Below are positions 1-6,120 of a stretch of 7,396 nt of DNA, piece by piece; position 1 is the stretch's first letter; each line of letters begins with the position of its first letter. The notes beneath the pieces are model-generated. The model had not been told where the DNA came from. It was given only the letters and a program-made list of their open reading frames with translations, and did not search any database. A program made the position numbers and the translations under genes. The stretch comes from Patescibacteria group bacterium (GTDB lineage Bacteria; Patescibacteriota; Doudnabacteria; UBA920), in assembly GCA_023473845.1 (NCBI GenBank), contig JAMCYA010000014.1, forward strand, positions 1 to 7,396, read 5' to 3'.

Positions 1-2
1 AA

Positions 3-98
3 GCTAGCGCCGCCACAGCCACAGAAGCCGCCGCCCTGGAAACCCCCGACTTAAATCGTAAAAAGATGCTCATAAACCAAATGTTAATTTATTTTTAA
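3..98 (+). CDS. Possible 3' end of a convergent plus-strand gene (partial)
   Basis: An open plus-strand frame enters from the left edge and stops at TAA 96-98. It would encode about 31 residues: an alanine-rich stretch (ASAATATEAAALETPDLN) followed by a basic and hydrophobic tail (RKKMLINQMLIYF). Most of its first 16 codons start with a purine and many end in C, which fits coding DNA. Its stop lies at the foot of the 92-140 hairpin, as expected for a convergent gene sharing a terminator. Two rivals exist: another plus frame, proline-rich, that stops at 52-54, and a minus-strand ORF starting ATG at 73-71 that runs off the edge and looks like a signal peptide (MSIFLRFKSG, then an Ala/Val run ending ALA). 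No function can be assigned. Confidence 0.3.
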   Translation, partial: ASAATATEAAALETPDLNRKKMLINQMLIYF

Positions 99-140
99 AC
101 CGAAAGGCGGAAATTGCTTTTCCGCCCAAAGGTTTAAAAA
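92..140 (-). terminator. Long hairpin directly after the last pilin gene, probable (bidirectional) terminator
   Basis: The outer arms 92-101 and 131-140 are perfectly complementary (10 bp, AT-rich). A 4x4 internal loop follows (102-105 / 127-130), then a perfect 8-bp GC-rich stem, 106-113 with 119-126, and a 5-nt loop. It begins at the base next to the pilin stop codon (TAG, 141-143). On the minus strand the GC stem is followed by UUUCGGUUU, a broken U-tract, so termination may be less than complete. The near-symmetry allows it to act on the plus strand as well. Confidence 0.7.
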
Positions 141-548
141 CTACTGAACGCCGCCGGTACCCGCGCTGCCAACCAGGTTGGCAACCACGCTTACAATCAC
201 AAAGGCTAAAACGATAATAACAATACCAATGAGGGCGTTGACCACTGTGTTTTTGCCTTTCTCTGCAGTTTCTTCGTTGCCGCCGGAGGTAATGTACCAG
301 AAACCGCCGATAATCAAGAACAATACGGCGATACCGAAAGCAATGCCCAGCATCCACTGGATAACAGTCTTAATCAGGCTGTTAACATCCTGCCCGGCGT
401 TACAGTTAAGGCCGCCAACACAGATGCTCGAATTAACAATCCCCTGAGCATTAACCAACAGAGGAGAAAAAACCAAAACCGTGGTTAACACCAGCTGGGA
501 TACCTTGAGCCAATTAACTTTTTTGATAATTTGTTTCAAACTGCTCAC
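141..548 (-). CDS. VirB2/TrbC-like type IV secretion pilin (fourth of the tandem set)
   Basis: A 135-residue membrane protein with the VirB2-type layout. A signal peptide covers roughly residues 1-34 (basic start, hydrophobic core, cut after VNA). A short exported segment with Cys43 and Cys49 follows, then helix 1 (about 60-85), a loop with GGFWYITSGGNEETAEKGK (81-99) and helix 2 (about 103-127), ending in a short Gly-rich tail. The GNEE-Lys loop is shared with the three genes upstream and should face the cytoplasm. The start is GTG at 546-548, supported by the Shine-Dalgarno at 554-560. It is separated from its neighbour by 60 bp holding its own promoter, so it may be expressed more strongly, as fits a major filament subunit (inference). 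Assignment to the T4SS-pilin family rests on topology and motif; the assembled structure is not shown by the sequence. Confidence 0.85.
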   Translation of the reverse strand: MSSLKQIIKKVNWLKVSQLVLTTVLVFSPLLVNAQGIVNSSICVGGLNCNAGQDVNSLIKTVIQWMLGIAFGIAVLFLIIGGFWYITSGGNEETAEKGKNTVVNALIGIVIIVLAFVIVSVVANLVGSAGTGGVQ

Positions 549-553
549 CCCCT

Positions 554-560
554 CTCCCTT
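554..560 (-). promoter_or_regulatory. Strong Shine-Dalgarno (AAGGGAG) fixing the GTG start of the last pilin
   Basis: AAGGGAG on the minus strand lies 5 nt upstream of the GTG at 546-548. It is the clearest ribosome binding site in the window; several neighbouring genes (lspA, the solute-binding protein, the pilins at 609 and 1419) show none. It decides for the GTG start and suggests efficient translation. Confidence 0.7.
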
Positions 561-579
561 TTCATCAAATATTAAATTA

Positions 580-588
580 ATTATACCA
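580..588 (-). promoter_or_regulatory. Extended -10 promoter (TGG-TATAAT) of the last pilin gene
   Basis: TATAAT on the minus strand (580-585) is preceded by TGG, the extended -10 form. At a 17-nt spacing the -35 region (603-608, TATACG) is poor, as is common for extended -10 promoters. Predicted transcription start is near 573, giving a leader of about 25 nt that contains the Shine-Dalgarno. The surrounding 11-mer TTTTGTGGTAT recurs before the first pilin gene. Confidence 0.65.
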
Positions 589-608
589 CAAAATTCCCGC
601 TGCGTATA

Positions 609-1406
609 TTACTGGCCGCAGCTGCCGCCTTCGGCCACCGCCTGATTGCAAATATACGCGGTCAAACATTGCGTCTGTTTATCGAAACTGCCCTGGGGCA
701 AATTCAAAGTAGCGGTGTAGCTGCTGCCCTGCAAAACCAAAGGCGCGGTACCCACTGAAACACCGTTTACATCCGCGCGCAAAGCCACATTGCTGCCTAT
801 GTTCTGTACGCCACAGGCCGACTTAATAGCCGCCGCGTTCGCCTGGTCAATGCTGGCCGTAACCGCAGTACTGGAAATGTTAACGCCCTGGGAAAGAGCA
901 GCCACGCTCGTGTTGCCCCCTCCTGTATTGCCTCCCCCGGTGTTGGCGGGCGTAGAAGAGGTAGCTTCGCCGCCATAATTGATAGTTGAGGTGACGCTTG
1001 GGGTGCTACCGGTACTGCTATCCAAAGTATTGACCACTACCCGGATAATGGTGGCCGAGAGAATAATAATAATTAAGCCGATAATCGAATTAGTTAGCAC
1101 TTTCCGCCCTTTTTCCGCCGCTTCTTCGTTGCCGCCGGAAGTCAGGTACATATAGCCGCCCACAATGACAAAAACCACGGCGATAATCCCGGCAAAGCCC
1201 AAGGCCAGACTGGTGGCCCAGGAAATTGCCGAGGCCGCTGTGCAAATTTTAGGCAGGCCCGCGGTCGGGTCCACATTGGAGTTGCCCTGGCTGCCTAAAA
1301 AATTGAACTGTGACTGGAAGCCCGAGCAGCCCGAATCCGCGGCCTGGGCCACACCGAACCCCGAAAGGGCTAACGTAAACAAAAGCAGGAAAAAATATTT
1401 TTTCAT
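609..1406 (-). CDS. VirB2/TrbC-like pilin with Ser/Thr/Gly linker and extracellular C-terminal domain
   Basis: A 265-residue protein, about twice the length of its paralogues. The signal peptide MKKYFFLLLFTLALSGFGVAQA is cut near residue 22. An exported segment with Cys27 and Cys55 follows, then helix 1 (about 62-88), the loop GGYMYLTSGGNEEAAEKGRK (83-102) and helix 2 (about 104-126). After helix 2 comes a low-complexity Ser/Thr/Gly linker (about 128-170) with a direct GGGNT repeat (bases 909-944), then a C-terminal region (about 171-265) with Cys198, Cys247, Cys253 and Cys263. With a cleaved signal peptide and two helices, this region should lie outside the membrane, where the cysteines could form disulfides. 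It resembles a pilin carrying a surface domain, perhaps a tip or anchoring subunit (inference). It lies 12 bp after the preceding pilin, with no Shine-Dalgarno. I do not recognise the C-terminal domain. Confidence 0.85.
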   Translation of the reverse strand: MKKYFFLLLFTLALSGFGVAQAADSGCSGFQSQFNFLGSQGNSNVDPTAGLPKICTAASAISWATSLALGFAGIIAVVFVIVGGYMYLTSGGNEEAAEKGRKVLTNSIIGLIIIILSATIIRVVVNTLDSSTGSTPSVTSTINYGGEATSSTPANTGGGNTGGGNTSVAALSQGVNISSTAVTASIDQANAAAIKSACGVQNIGSNVALRADVNGVSVGTAPLVLQGSSYTATLNLPQGSFDKQTQCLTAYICNQAVAEGGSCGQ

Positions 1407-1418
1407 AGGGCGTTTATT

Positions 1419-1820
1419 TTATTTTGGCTGAGGCTGGGTGCTTTGAATTTTTTGCGCATCCACGCCAATTAAGTTTTGCACTATGGCCATTATGCTAAAG
1501 GACATCACAGCCACCACCACACCCAAAATGGCCCAGGTGATGGTTTTTTTAGCCGCAATGTACTGCTCTTCGTTGCCTGCGGCAGTCACCATCCTAAAAC
1601 CGCCCACAATAACAAAGAGCACACCCCACACGCCGATAATGGACAAAAACCCTTTCACGATATACAAGAACATGCCGGTCAGGTTGTCGATGGGCAAGGG
1701 GTTAATCAGCTGGTCAGAAGCGGCCGGCGGAGTAGTGGTGGCAAAGACCATATGAACAGAAAAAACAAAAGCCAACAGCAGCAAGCTTACAAATAATCCG
1801 CCAAAAAACTTTTTGCGCAT
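1419..1820 (-). CDS. VirB2/TrbC-like pilin, cysteine-free (second of the set)
   Basis: From the ATG at 1820 this is a 133-residue protein. A classic signal peptide (MRKKFFGGLF, hydrophobic core, cut after VFA at about residue 27) precedes a Thr/Pro-rich exported segment. Helix 1 is at about 50-76, the loop GGFRMVTAAGNEEQYIAAKK at 73-92, helix 2 at about 93-118, and the tail is polar (Gln/Pro/Lys). Unlike the other three it has no cysteine at all, and its loop reads AAGNEE instead of SGGNEE. An in-frame ATG at 1850 would add 10 residues and overlap the upstream gene by 20 bp. I prefer 1820 because it puts the basic residues at the front of the signal peptide and leaves a 10-bp gap, though neither start has a Shine-Dalgarno. 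Confidence 0.8.
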   Translation of the reverse strand: MRKKFFGGLFVSLLLLAFVFSVHMVFATTTPPAASDQLINPLPIDNLTGMFLYIVKGFLSIIGVWGVLFVIVGGFRMVTAAGNEEQYIAAKKTITWAILGVVVAVMSFSIMAIVQNLIGVDAQKIQSTQPQPK

Positions 1821-1830
1821 AGGATTAGGG

Positions 1831-2280
1831 TTATTTTTGACTGCAGGCATCCACGCCCTGCGTGGATAAATAAGTGAGCGGGTTGGTAAAATCTATTTTG
1901 CACTTCGGGTCATTGGTCGCGCCGCGCAAAATCACATTTACCACAGTATTAATCAGCATGAAGGCCATCATGGTAAAAGCAAAGCCGATAATGGCATTGC
2001 CCAGGCCCTTCTTGTTTTTGGTAATTGCTTCCTCGTTGCCCATGGATATCACCAAGTTAAAGCCAGTCTGGACAATCTTAAACACGGCGTAAATGCCCGC
2101 TACCATAATGAGCCAATTGGTCACACGGGCAATGAGTACGAAAATGTCGCTGACGCCGCACACCTTCTCGCCGTCACCGCCGCAGGGCACTAGCCCCGCT
2201 GCGCGCACGAGCACGGGCGCAGACAACAGCAAAATTAGGCCGCATATTTTGATTAAAGTTTTTTGTTTCCGCGTTAACAT
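1831..2280 (-). CDS. VirB2/TrbC-like pilin, divergent member (first of the set)
   Basis: From the ATG at 2280 this encodes 149 residues. A signal peptide (MLTRKQKTLIK, hydrophobic core, cut near VRA-A at about residue 27) is followed by an exported segment with Cys33 and Cys41. Helix 1 is at about 46-76 and helix 2 at about 94-118, joined by the loop TGFNLVISMGNEEAITKNKK (72-91). The exported tail carries Cys127 and Cys146. It is the most divergent of the four: SMGNEE in the loop and no GG before it. The chosen ATG has AAGG 8 nt upstream; in-frame TTG (2322) and ATG (2298) codons would only add an unlikely extension. Its stop lies 10 bp before the next pilin. The differing tails suggest the four copies are specialised rather than redundant (inference). 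Confidence 0.8.
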   Translation of the reverse strand: MLTRKQKTLIKICGLILLLSAPVLVRAAGLVPCGGDGEKVCGVSDIFVLIARVTNWLIMVAGIYAVFKIVQTGFNLVISMGNEEAITKNKKGLGNAIIGFAFTMMAFMLINTVVNVILRGATNDPKCKIDFTNPLTYLSTQGVDACSQK

Positions 2281-2293
2281 GAGCTTTGCCTTA

Positions 2294-2322
2294 AACATAC
2301 CACAAAAACCCGAAAAAACCAA
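2294..2322 (-). promoter_or_regulatory. Candidate extended -10 promoter before the pilin array
   Basis: Minus strand: TTGGTT (2317-2322), 17-nt spacer, TGG then TATGTT (2294-2299). The 11-mer TTTTGTGGTAT (2297-2307) is identical to that at the last pilin's promoter (583-593). Against it, the predicted start near 2287 leaves a leader of only about 7 nt and would exclude the AAGG Shine-Dalgarno at 2289-2292. It is therefore a candidate only. Confidence 0.35.
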
Positions 2323-2328
2323 CCCAGG

Positions 2329-3633
2329 CTACTGGTAGCTCCTAGCCACGACCGCTGCCTGCTGTTCGGCTTGCGACATGGCGTCATTAATACTCACGCC
2401 GTTTAAGATGACATTGTCGATAGCCTTGGCAAAAATATCATCAATTTTAACCTGGCTAGGCTTATAGAAAGACTTGGCTGTCAGGTTGGCGTTGGCAAAC
2501 ACGCCAATTTCCGGATCGTTAATCTGCAACTCAATCATGTCTTTTCGGGAAGACGGCTGCTTGTTTTTGGCATAGTACTTGTCCAGGGAATTTTTGCTGG
2601 ACAAAAACTTAAGCAAGTCCCAGGCCACGGCCTGGTTCTTACCCTGCTTGGAGACCACCTCGCCCCAGTAGTTGGAAAAATTGACGGCGGGCTGGTCCAA
2701 ATCCGGCTGGGGCACCGGCGCCACATCAAAGTTCAGGTTAGGATTTTTTTGCAGCAACGACTGCCGGGTATAGGAGTAAGAATAAAGATAGGCCGCCCGG
2801 CCGTTGGCAAACGCATCAATGGAGTAGTCGCTGCGGGCGTTCCAGTTGTAATTCATGCTGACCGGATTGGCAAACGAAGTATAAAAGTCCAAAGCCGCCT
2901 GCCCGGGATAAACCCGGTTGCCGTTTGCGCTGATATCCTGGTTGAACATAGGCTCAGTGCCGTCCGCATTAAACGGCACAGTCCGTTTCTGCAGCATCAG
3001 CAAATATAAAATATCCACAGCCCGGTTTACATTGCTGTTCGTGCCCATGGCTACGCCGCTGCGGGCAAAGTAGCCCTTGCCGTCGCTCTTCTTAAGCCGC
3101 TGGACATGCGCGGCCAGCTCGTCCCAAGTTTTTGGCGGCACGGCAATACCTGCGCTGCCCATAATGTCCTTGTTGTAATAAAGTCCCAAAGAATCCACGG
3201 CCATGGCTGTGCCGTAAATTTTATTGTCCTTGGTAAAATCTTGCACCACCGTATCTACAAATGTATTTTTGTAGTCCTTGTACAAAAAAGTGGCGTCGGG
3301 CGCGGGAGAAATCTTGTCCAAGTACCTGGGCAGCCAGTCGTTGTGGATGGAAAAAATATCCGGGCCGCTGCCGGAGGCCAAGGCGTCCACCAAATCGGCT
3401 TCATAGGTGTCAACATTTTTCTTGGTATAAACAATCTGCACGTTCGGGTGCTTCTGCTGGTACTCGTCAAAAAGCGCCTGCAGGTTGTCGCTGTCTTCAA
3501 ATGTCTTCCAGATTTTGATGGTGATTGGCCCGGTATTGCCGGTGCTCTTTGAGCCGCAGCCCGCTGCCAGAAAAGCCACGGACATAACCACGGCGGCGAT
3601 TTTATAAAAACGGGCTAAAGGTTTTTGTTTCAT
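2329..3633 (-). CDS. Extracellular solute-binding lipoprotein (ABC sugar-transport type, SBP_bac_1-like)
   Basis: A 434-residue protein beginning with a lipoprotein signal peptide: basic start, hydrophobic core and the lipobox LAAG-C with Cys26 as the lipidated residue. The mature part has the order expected of family 1 solute-binding proteins: the first strand (ITIKIWKTFED, 37-47), HPNVQIVY (62-69), SGSGPDIFSIHNDW (87-100) and DSLGLYYNKDI (147-157), with the second lobe after about 240. Such proteins are tethered to the outer face of the membrane and hand sugars or oligosaccharides to an ABC permease. No permease or ATPase gene is in the window, so the substrate and partner are unknown. It follows galU by 15 bp with no Shine-Dalgarno. 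As a lipoprotein it would be a substrate for the LspA encoded in the same run of genes. Confidence 0.88.
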   Translation of the reverse strand: MKQKPLARFYKIAAVVMSVAFLAAGCGSKSTGNTGPITIKIWKTFEDSDNLQALFDEYQQKHPNVQIVYTKKNVDTYEADLVDALASGSGPDIFSIHNDWLPRYLDKISPAPDATFLYKDYKNTFVDTVVQDFTKDNKIYGTAMAVDSLGLYYNKDIMGSAGIAVPPKTWDELAAHVQRLKKSDGKGYFARSGVAMGTNSNVNRAVDILYLLMLQKRTVPFNADGTEPMFNQDISANGNRVYPGQAALDFYTSFANPVSMNYNWNARSDYSIDAFANGRAAYLYSYSYTRQSLLQKNPNLNFDVAPVPQPDLDQPAVNFSNYWGEVVSKQGKNQAVAWDLLKFLSSKNSLDKYYAKNKQPSSRKDMIELQINDPEIGVFANANLTAKSFYKPSQVKIDDIFAKAIDNVILNGVSINDAMSQAEQQAAVVARSYQ

Positions 3634-3648
3634 AAAAAGCTTTGATTT

Positions 3649-4524
3649 TTATATTTTCAAATTTTTTAAATACCCAGAAAATTCCTGGCGCAAATCTTCA
3701 TGCTTGAGACCGAACTCCACCACGGCTTTCAGGTATTCCAGCTTATTGCCCGTGTCATAGTAGCGGCCGTTTTGAATTTCAATTGCATACACATCCTGTT
3801 CCTGGGCCAGCTTATCCACGGCTTCGGGCAGCCAAATTTCTCCCCCCTTGCCCGGCTTGGCTTCGGCCAGCAGGTCAAAAATCCGGGGCGGCATAATGTA
3901 GGCGCCGTGCGCGGCCAAATTGGAAGGCGCCGTGCCAATGGCCGGTTTTTCCACTATCTTGTTAATTTTAAACACCCCGGGCGCGACGTCTGAAATATCC
4001 GCAATGCCATAGCGATCCACTGAGGACTCGGGAACCCGGACCGCGGAAATATTGGGCACCCCGTACTTTTCCCAGGCATCCATCATCTGCTTGAGCCGCG
4101 GAGGGTTGGAATAAATAAACTCATCGCCCCACAACACGGCAAACGGCTCATTGCCGATAACCTGGCGGGCATTAAGCACGGGCGTGCCGTTGCCGTAAGT
4201 CCCCTTTTGGCGAATGTAAATAAAATTCGCAAGCTCGGCAATCTTCCTGACTTCTTCCGCCTGCTCGTGCTTGCCGGCCTGCTCCAGGCGTTTTTCCAGC
4301 TCAAACGGATAATCAAAGTGGTCTTCAATAGTACGCTTATGCCAGCCGGTCACTATTACAATATCTTCAATGCCTGCGGCGACCGCCTCTTCCACCACGT
4401 ACTGGATGATGGGTTTGTCGACGATGGGCAGCATCTCTTTGGGCATGGCTTTCGTTGCCGGTAAAAACCGGGTGCCAAAACCTGCCGCGGGAATAATTGC
4501 TTTGCGAACTTTCTTTTGCGCCAT
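3649..4524 (-). CDS. galU: UTP--glucose-1-phosphate uridylyltransferase (GalU)
   Basis: Makes UDP-glucose from UTP and glucose 1-phosphate in the cytoplasm, supplying glycan and surface polysaccharide synthesis. From the ATG at 4524 it has 291 residues, close to the usual bacterial length. Visible signatures: nucleotide-binding PAAGFGTRFLPATKAMPKEM (12-31), FAVLWGDEF (128-136, Asp134 the expected metal ligand), VEKP (191-194), GGEIWLPEAV (227-236) and YYDTGNKLEYLKA (255-267). An in-frame TTG at 4557 would add 11 residues and has AAGG 7 nt upstream. I prefer the ATG because family members begin a few residues before the RKAIIPAAG strand. A TATAAT at 4569-4574 overlaps the place where the TTG's Shine-Dalgarno sits, so promoter and TTG start exclude each other. 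It lies between comM and the solute-binding protein. Confidence 0.93.
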   Translation of the reverse strand: MAQKKVRKAIIPAAGFGTRFLPATKAMPKEMLPIVDKPIIQYVVEEAVAAGIEDIVIVTGWHKRTIEDHFDYPFELEKRLEQAGKHEQAEEVRKIAELANFIYIRQKGTYGNGTPVLNARQVIGNEPFAVLWGDEFIYSNPPRLKQMMDAWEKYGVPNISAVRVPESSVDRYGIADISDVAPGVFKINKIVEKPAIGTAPSNLAAHGAYIMPPRIFDLLAEAKPGKGGEIWLPEAVDKLAQEQDVYAIEIQNGRYYDTGNKLEYLKAVVEFGLKHEDLRQEFSGYLKNLKI

Positions 4525-4568
4525 AGTGGGTAATTGTTTGGGTGATTCAATTTTCAAAACTTAACCTT

Positions 4569-4574
4569 ATTATA
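4569..4574 (-). promoter_or_regulatory. Possible internal -10 box (TATAAT) before galU
   Basis: A perfect minus-strand TATAAT lies in the 76-bp gap between comM and the galU ATG. No good -35 is seen at 16-18 nt spacing (best TGGCGG). A start near 4562 would give a 38-nt leader to the ATG at 4524. It may allow galU and the genes after it to be transcribed apart from comM. Confidence 0.4.
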
Positions 4575-4600
4575 CAACACCAAGGTGCCCGCCGCCACCA

Positions 4601-6106
4601 TCACTCGGTTTTTGGCCGATACTGCACAGCTTCGGCTAGGTGTTCAAGGGCAATGCTCTCGCTGCCGGAAAGATCAGCAATGGTGCGGGCCACTTTCAAA
4701 ATGCGGTGAAGGCTGCGGCCCGAAAACCCAAACTGCTTCATGGCCTGCTTGAGCAGTGCCTGTTCGGGTTCGGCCAAAGCGCAATATTGCCTCAATTCCA
4801 CCAGGCTCATTTCAGAGTTGGTTTTGGCGCGTCCAAACCGGGCGGACTGGACGGCGCGCACCTTTTCCACCCGGGCCTTAAACACCGCCGATGCCTCTCC
4901 CCGGTTTTCAGCGGCCAATTTTTCGTAAGGCAGTCGCGGCACCTCCACGTGCAAGTCTATCCGGTCCAAAAGCGGACCGGAGATTTTCTTCTGGTATTTA
5001 AAAATTTGTGCGGGCGTGCACTGGCAACGCTTTTGACTGTCGCCATAGTACCCGCAGGGACAGGGGTTCTGGGCCGCCACCAGAGTAAATTTGGCGGGAA
5101 AAGTCAGGCTGCCGGAAGCGCGGGAAACCGTTACCACGCCGTCCTCCAAAGGCTGGCGCAAGGCTTCCAACACGTTTCGGGGAAACTCGGGGAATTCGTC
5201 CAAAAACAAAATGCCCCGATGGGACAAAGTAATCTCGCCCGGGCGAGGGAAAGCGCCGCCGCCGACCAAGGCCACATTTGAGGTTGTATGGTGCGGGCTG
5301 CGCACGGGCCGGCTGGTTACAAAACTGCCGGCAAGTTTTCCGGAAATACTGTAAATTTTTGTGAGCTCCAGCGCTTCTTCCATGGACAGATCGGGCAAGA
5401 TGCCCGTCATGGCTCGGGCCAACAGGGTTTTACCGCTGCCTGGCGGACCACTGACCAAAACATTATGGCCGCCCGCAGCAGCAATTTCCAAAGCCCGCTT
5501 GGCCATTTCCTGTCCGGCAATATCTTTCATGTCCAAAACGGGCCGGCTATTTTTAAAGATTTTATCTGCTTGGATTTCCGGCTCCGGCGCAATTGGCCTA
5601 ACGCCCAAAAGATGTTCCAGTAAAACCTTCAGGTTGGGCGCGGCAAAGACCTTAAGCCCTGCTACCAGAGCCGCTTCCGCGGCATTTTCTGCAGGCACAA
5701 AAATTTCCACATCTCCTCTGGCGCGCGCGGCTAAGGCCACGGCCAAAACGCCGGGCACGCTACGAAGGCGGCCGTCCAAAGAAAGCTCACCTAAAAACAT
5801 CCGCTGTTCAGGCGAAAAAGCCACTTGTTCGGAGGCCAAGAGCACGGCTAGGGCAATGGGCAGATCGAAAACCGTGCCTAATTTCGGCACGTCGGCCGGC
5901 GCCAGGTTCACAGACACGCGCGTGGGCGGATAATTTAGCCCGGAGTTTTTAATTGCGGCTTTCACCCGTTCGCGGGATTCCTGCACTGCCGCATCAGGCA
6001 GCCCCACCACTATGGTTGCTGGCAGACCGTTGGACACATCGGCCTCCACTTCTACCCGCGCTGCGTCCAGGCCAATGACCGCAGCGGAATAAACCTTGGC
6101 AATCAT
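4601..6106 (-). CDS. comM: ComM/YifB-family AAA+ ATPase (Mg-chelatase-like), competence branch-migration helicase
   Basis: A full-length 501-residue member of the YifB/ComM family. In studied bacteria ComM is a hexameric helicase that extends the heteroduplex between incoming single-stranded DNA and the chromosome during natural transformation. The N-terminal Lon-protease-like domain (about 1-165) starts with the typical MIAKVYSAAVIGLDA and includes NGLPATIVVGLPD. The AAA+ core has Walker A GPPGSGKT (220-227), Walker B GILFLDEF (298-305), a four-cysteine group (Cys349, Cys351, Cys361, Cys363; NPCPCG and CQC) and LLDRIDLHV with Arg382. The C-terminal Mg-chelatase-type helical domain includes SGRSLHRILKVARTIADL (462-479). 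It starts 14 bp after lspA and ends in TGA. All key residues look intact, so it should be active. Confidence 0.95.
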   Translation of the reverse strand: MIAKVYSAAVIGLDAARVEVEADVSNGLPATIVVGLPDAAVQESRERVKAAIKNSGLNYPPTRVSVNLAPADVPKLGTVFDLPIALAVLLASEQVAFSPEQRMFLGELSLDGRLRSVPGVLAVALAARARGDVEIFVPAENAAEAALVAGLKVFAAPNLKVLLEHLLGVRPIAPEPEIQADKIFKNSRPVLDMKDIAGQEMAKRALEIAAAGGHNVLVSGPPGSGKTLLARAMTGILPDLSMEEALELTKIYSISGKLAGSFVTSRPVRSPHHTTSNVALVGGGAFPRPGEITLSHRGILFLDEFPEFPRNVLEALRQPLEDGVVTVSRASGSLTFPAKFTLVAAQNPCPCGYYGDSQKRCQCTPAQIFKYQKKISGPLLDRIDLHVEVPRLPYEKLAAENRGEASAVFKARVEKVRAVQSARFGRAKTNSEMSLVELRQYCALAEPEQALLKQAMKQFGFSGRSLHRILKVARTIADLSGSESIALEHLAEAVQYRPKTE

Positions 6107-6120
6107 AAATTTAAAAACGC

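Noticed and set aside
4601..4603. Possible UGA=Gly code (Gracilibacteria/Absconditabacteria type)
   Set aside because: comM ends in TGA at its normal family length, and the conserved genes are uninterrupted with glycines in ordinary GGN codons.
4640..5933. Long plus-strand ORFs (up to 213 codons) opposite comM
   Set aside because: They are antisense shadows of a full-length conserved gene with intact Walker and cysteine motifs, and have no recognisable domains.
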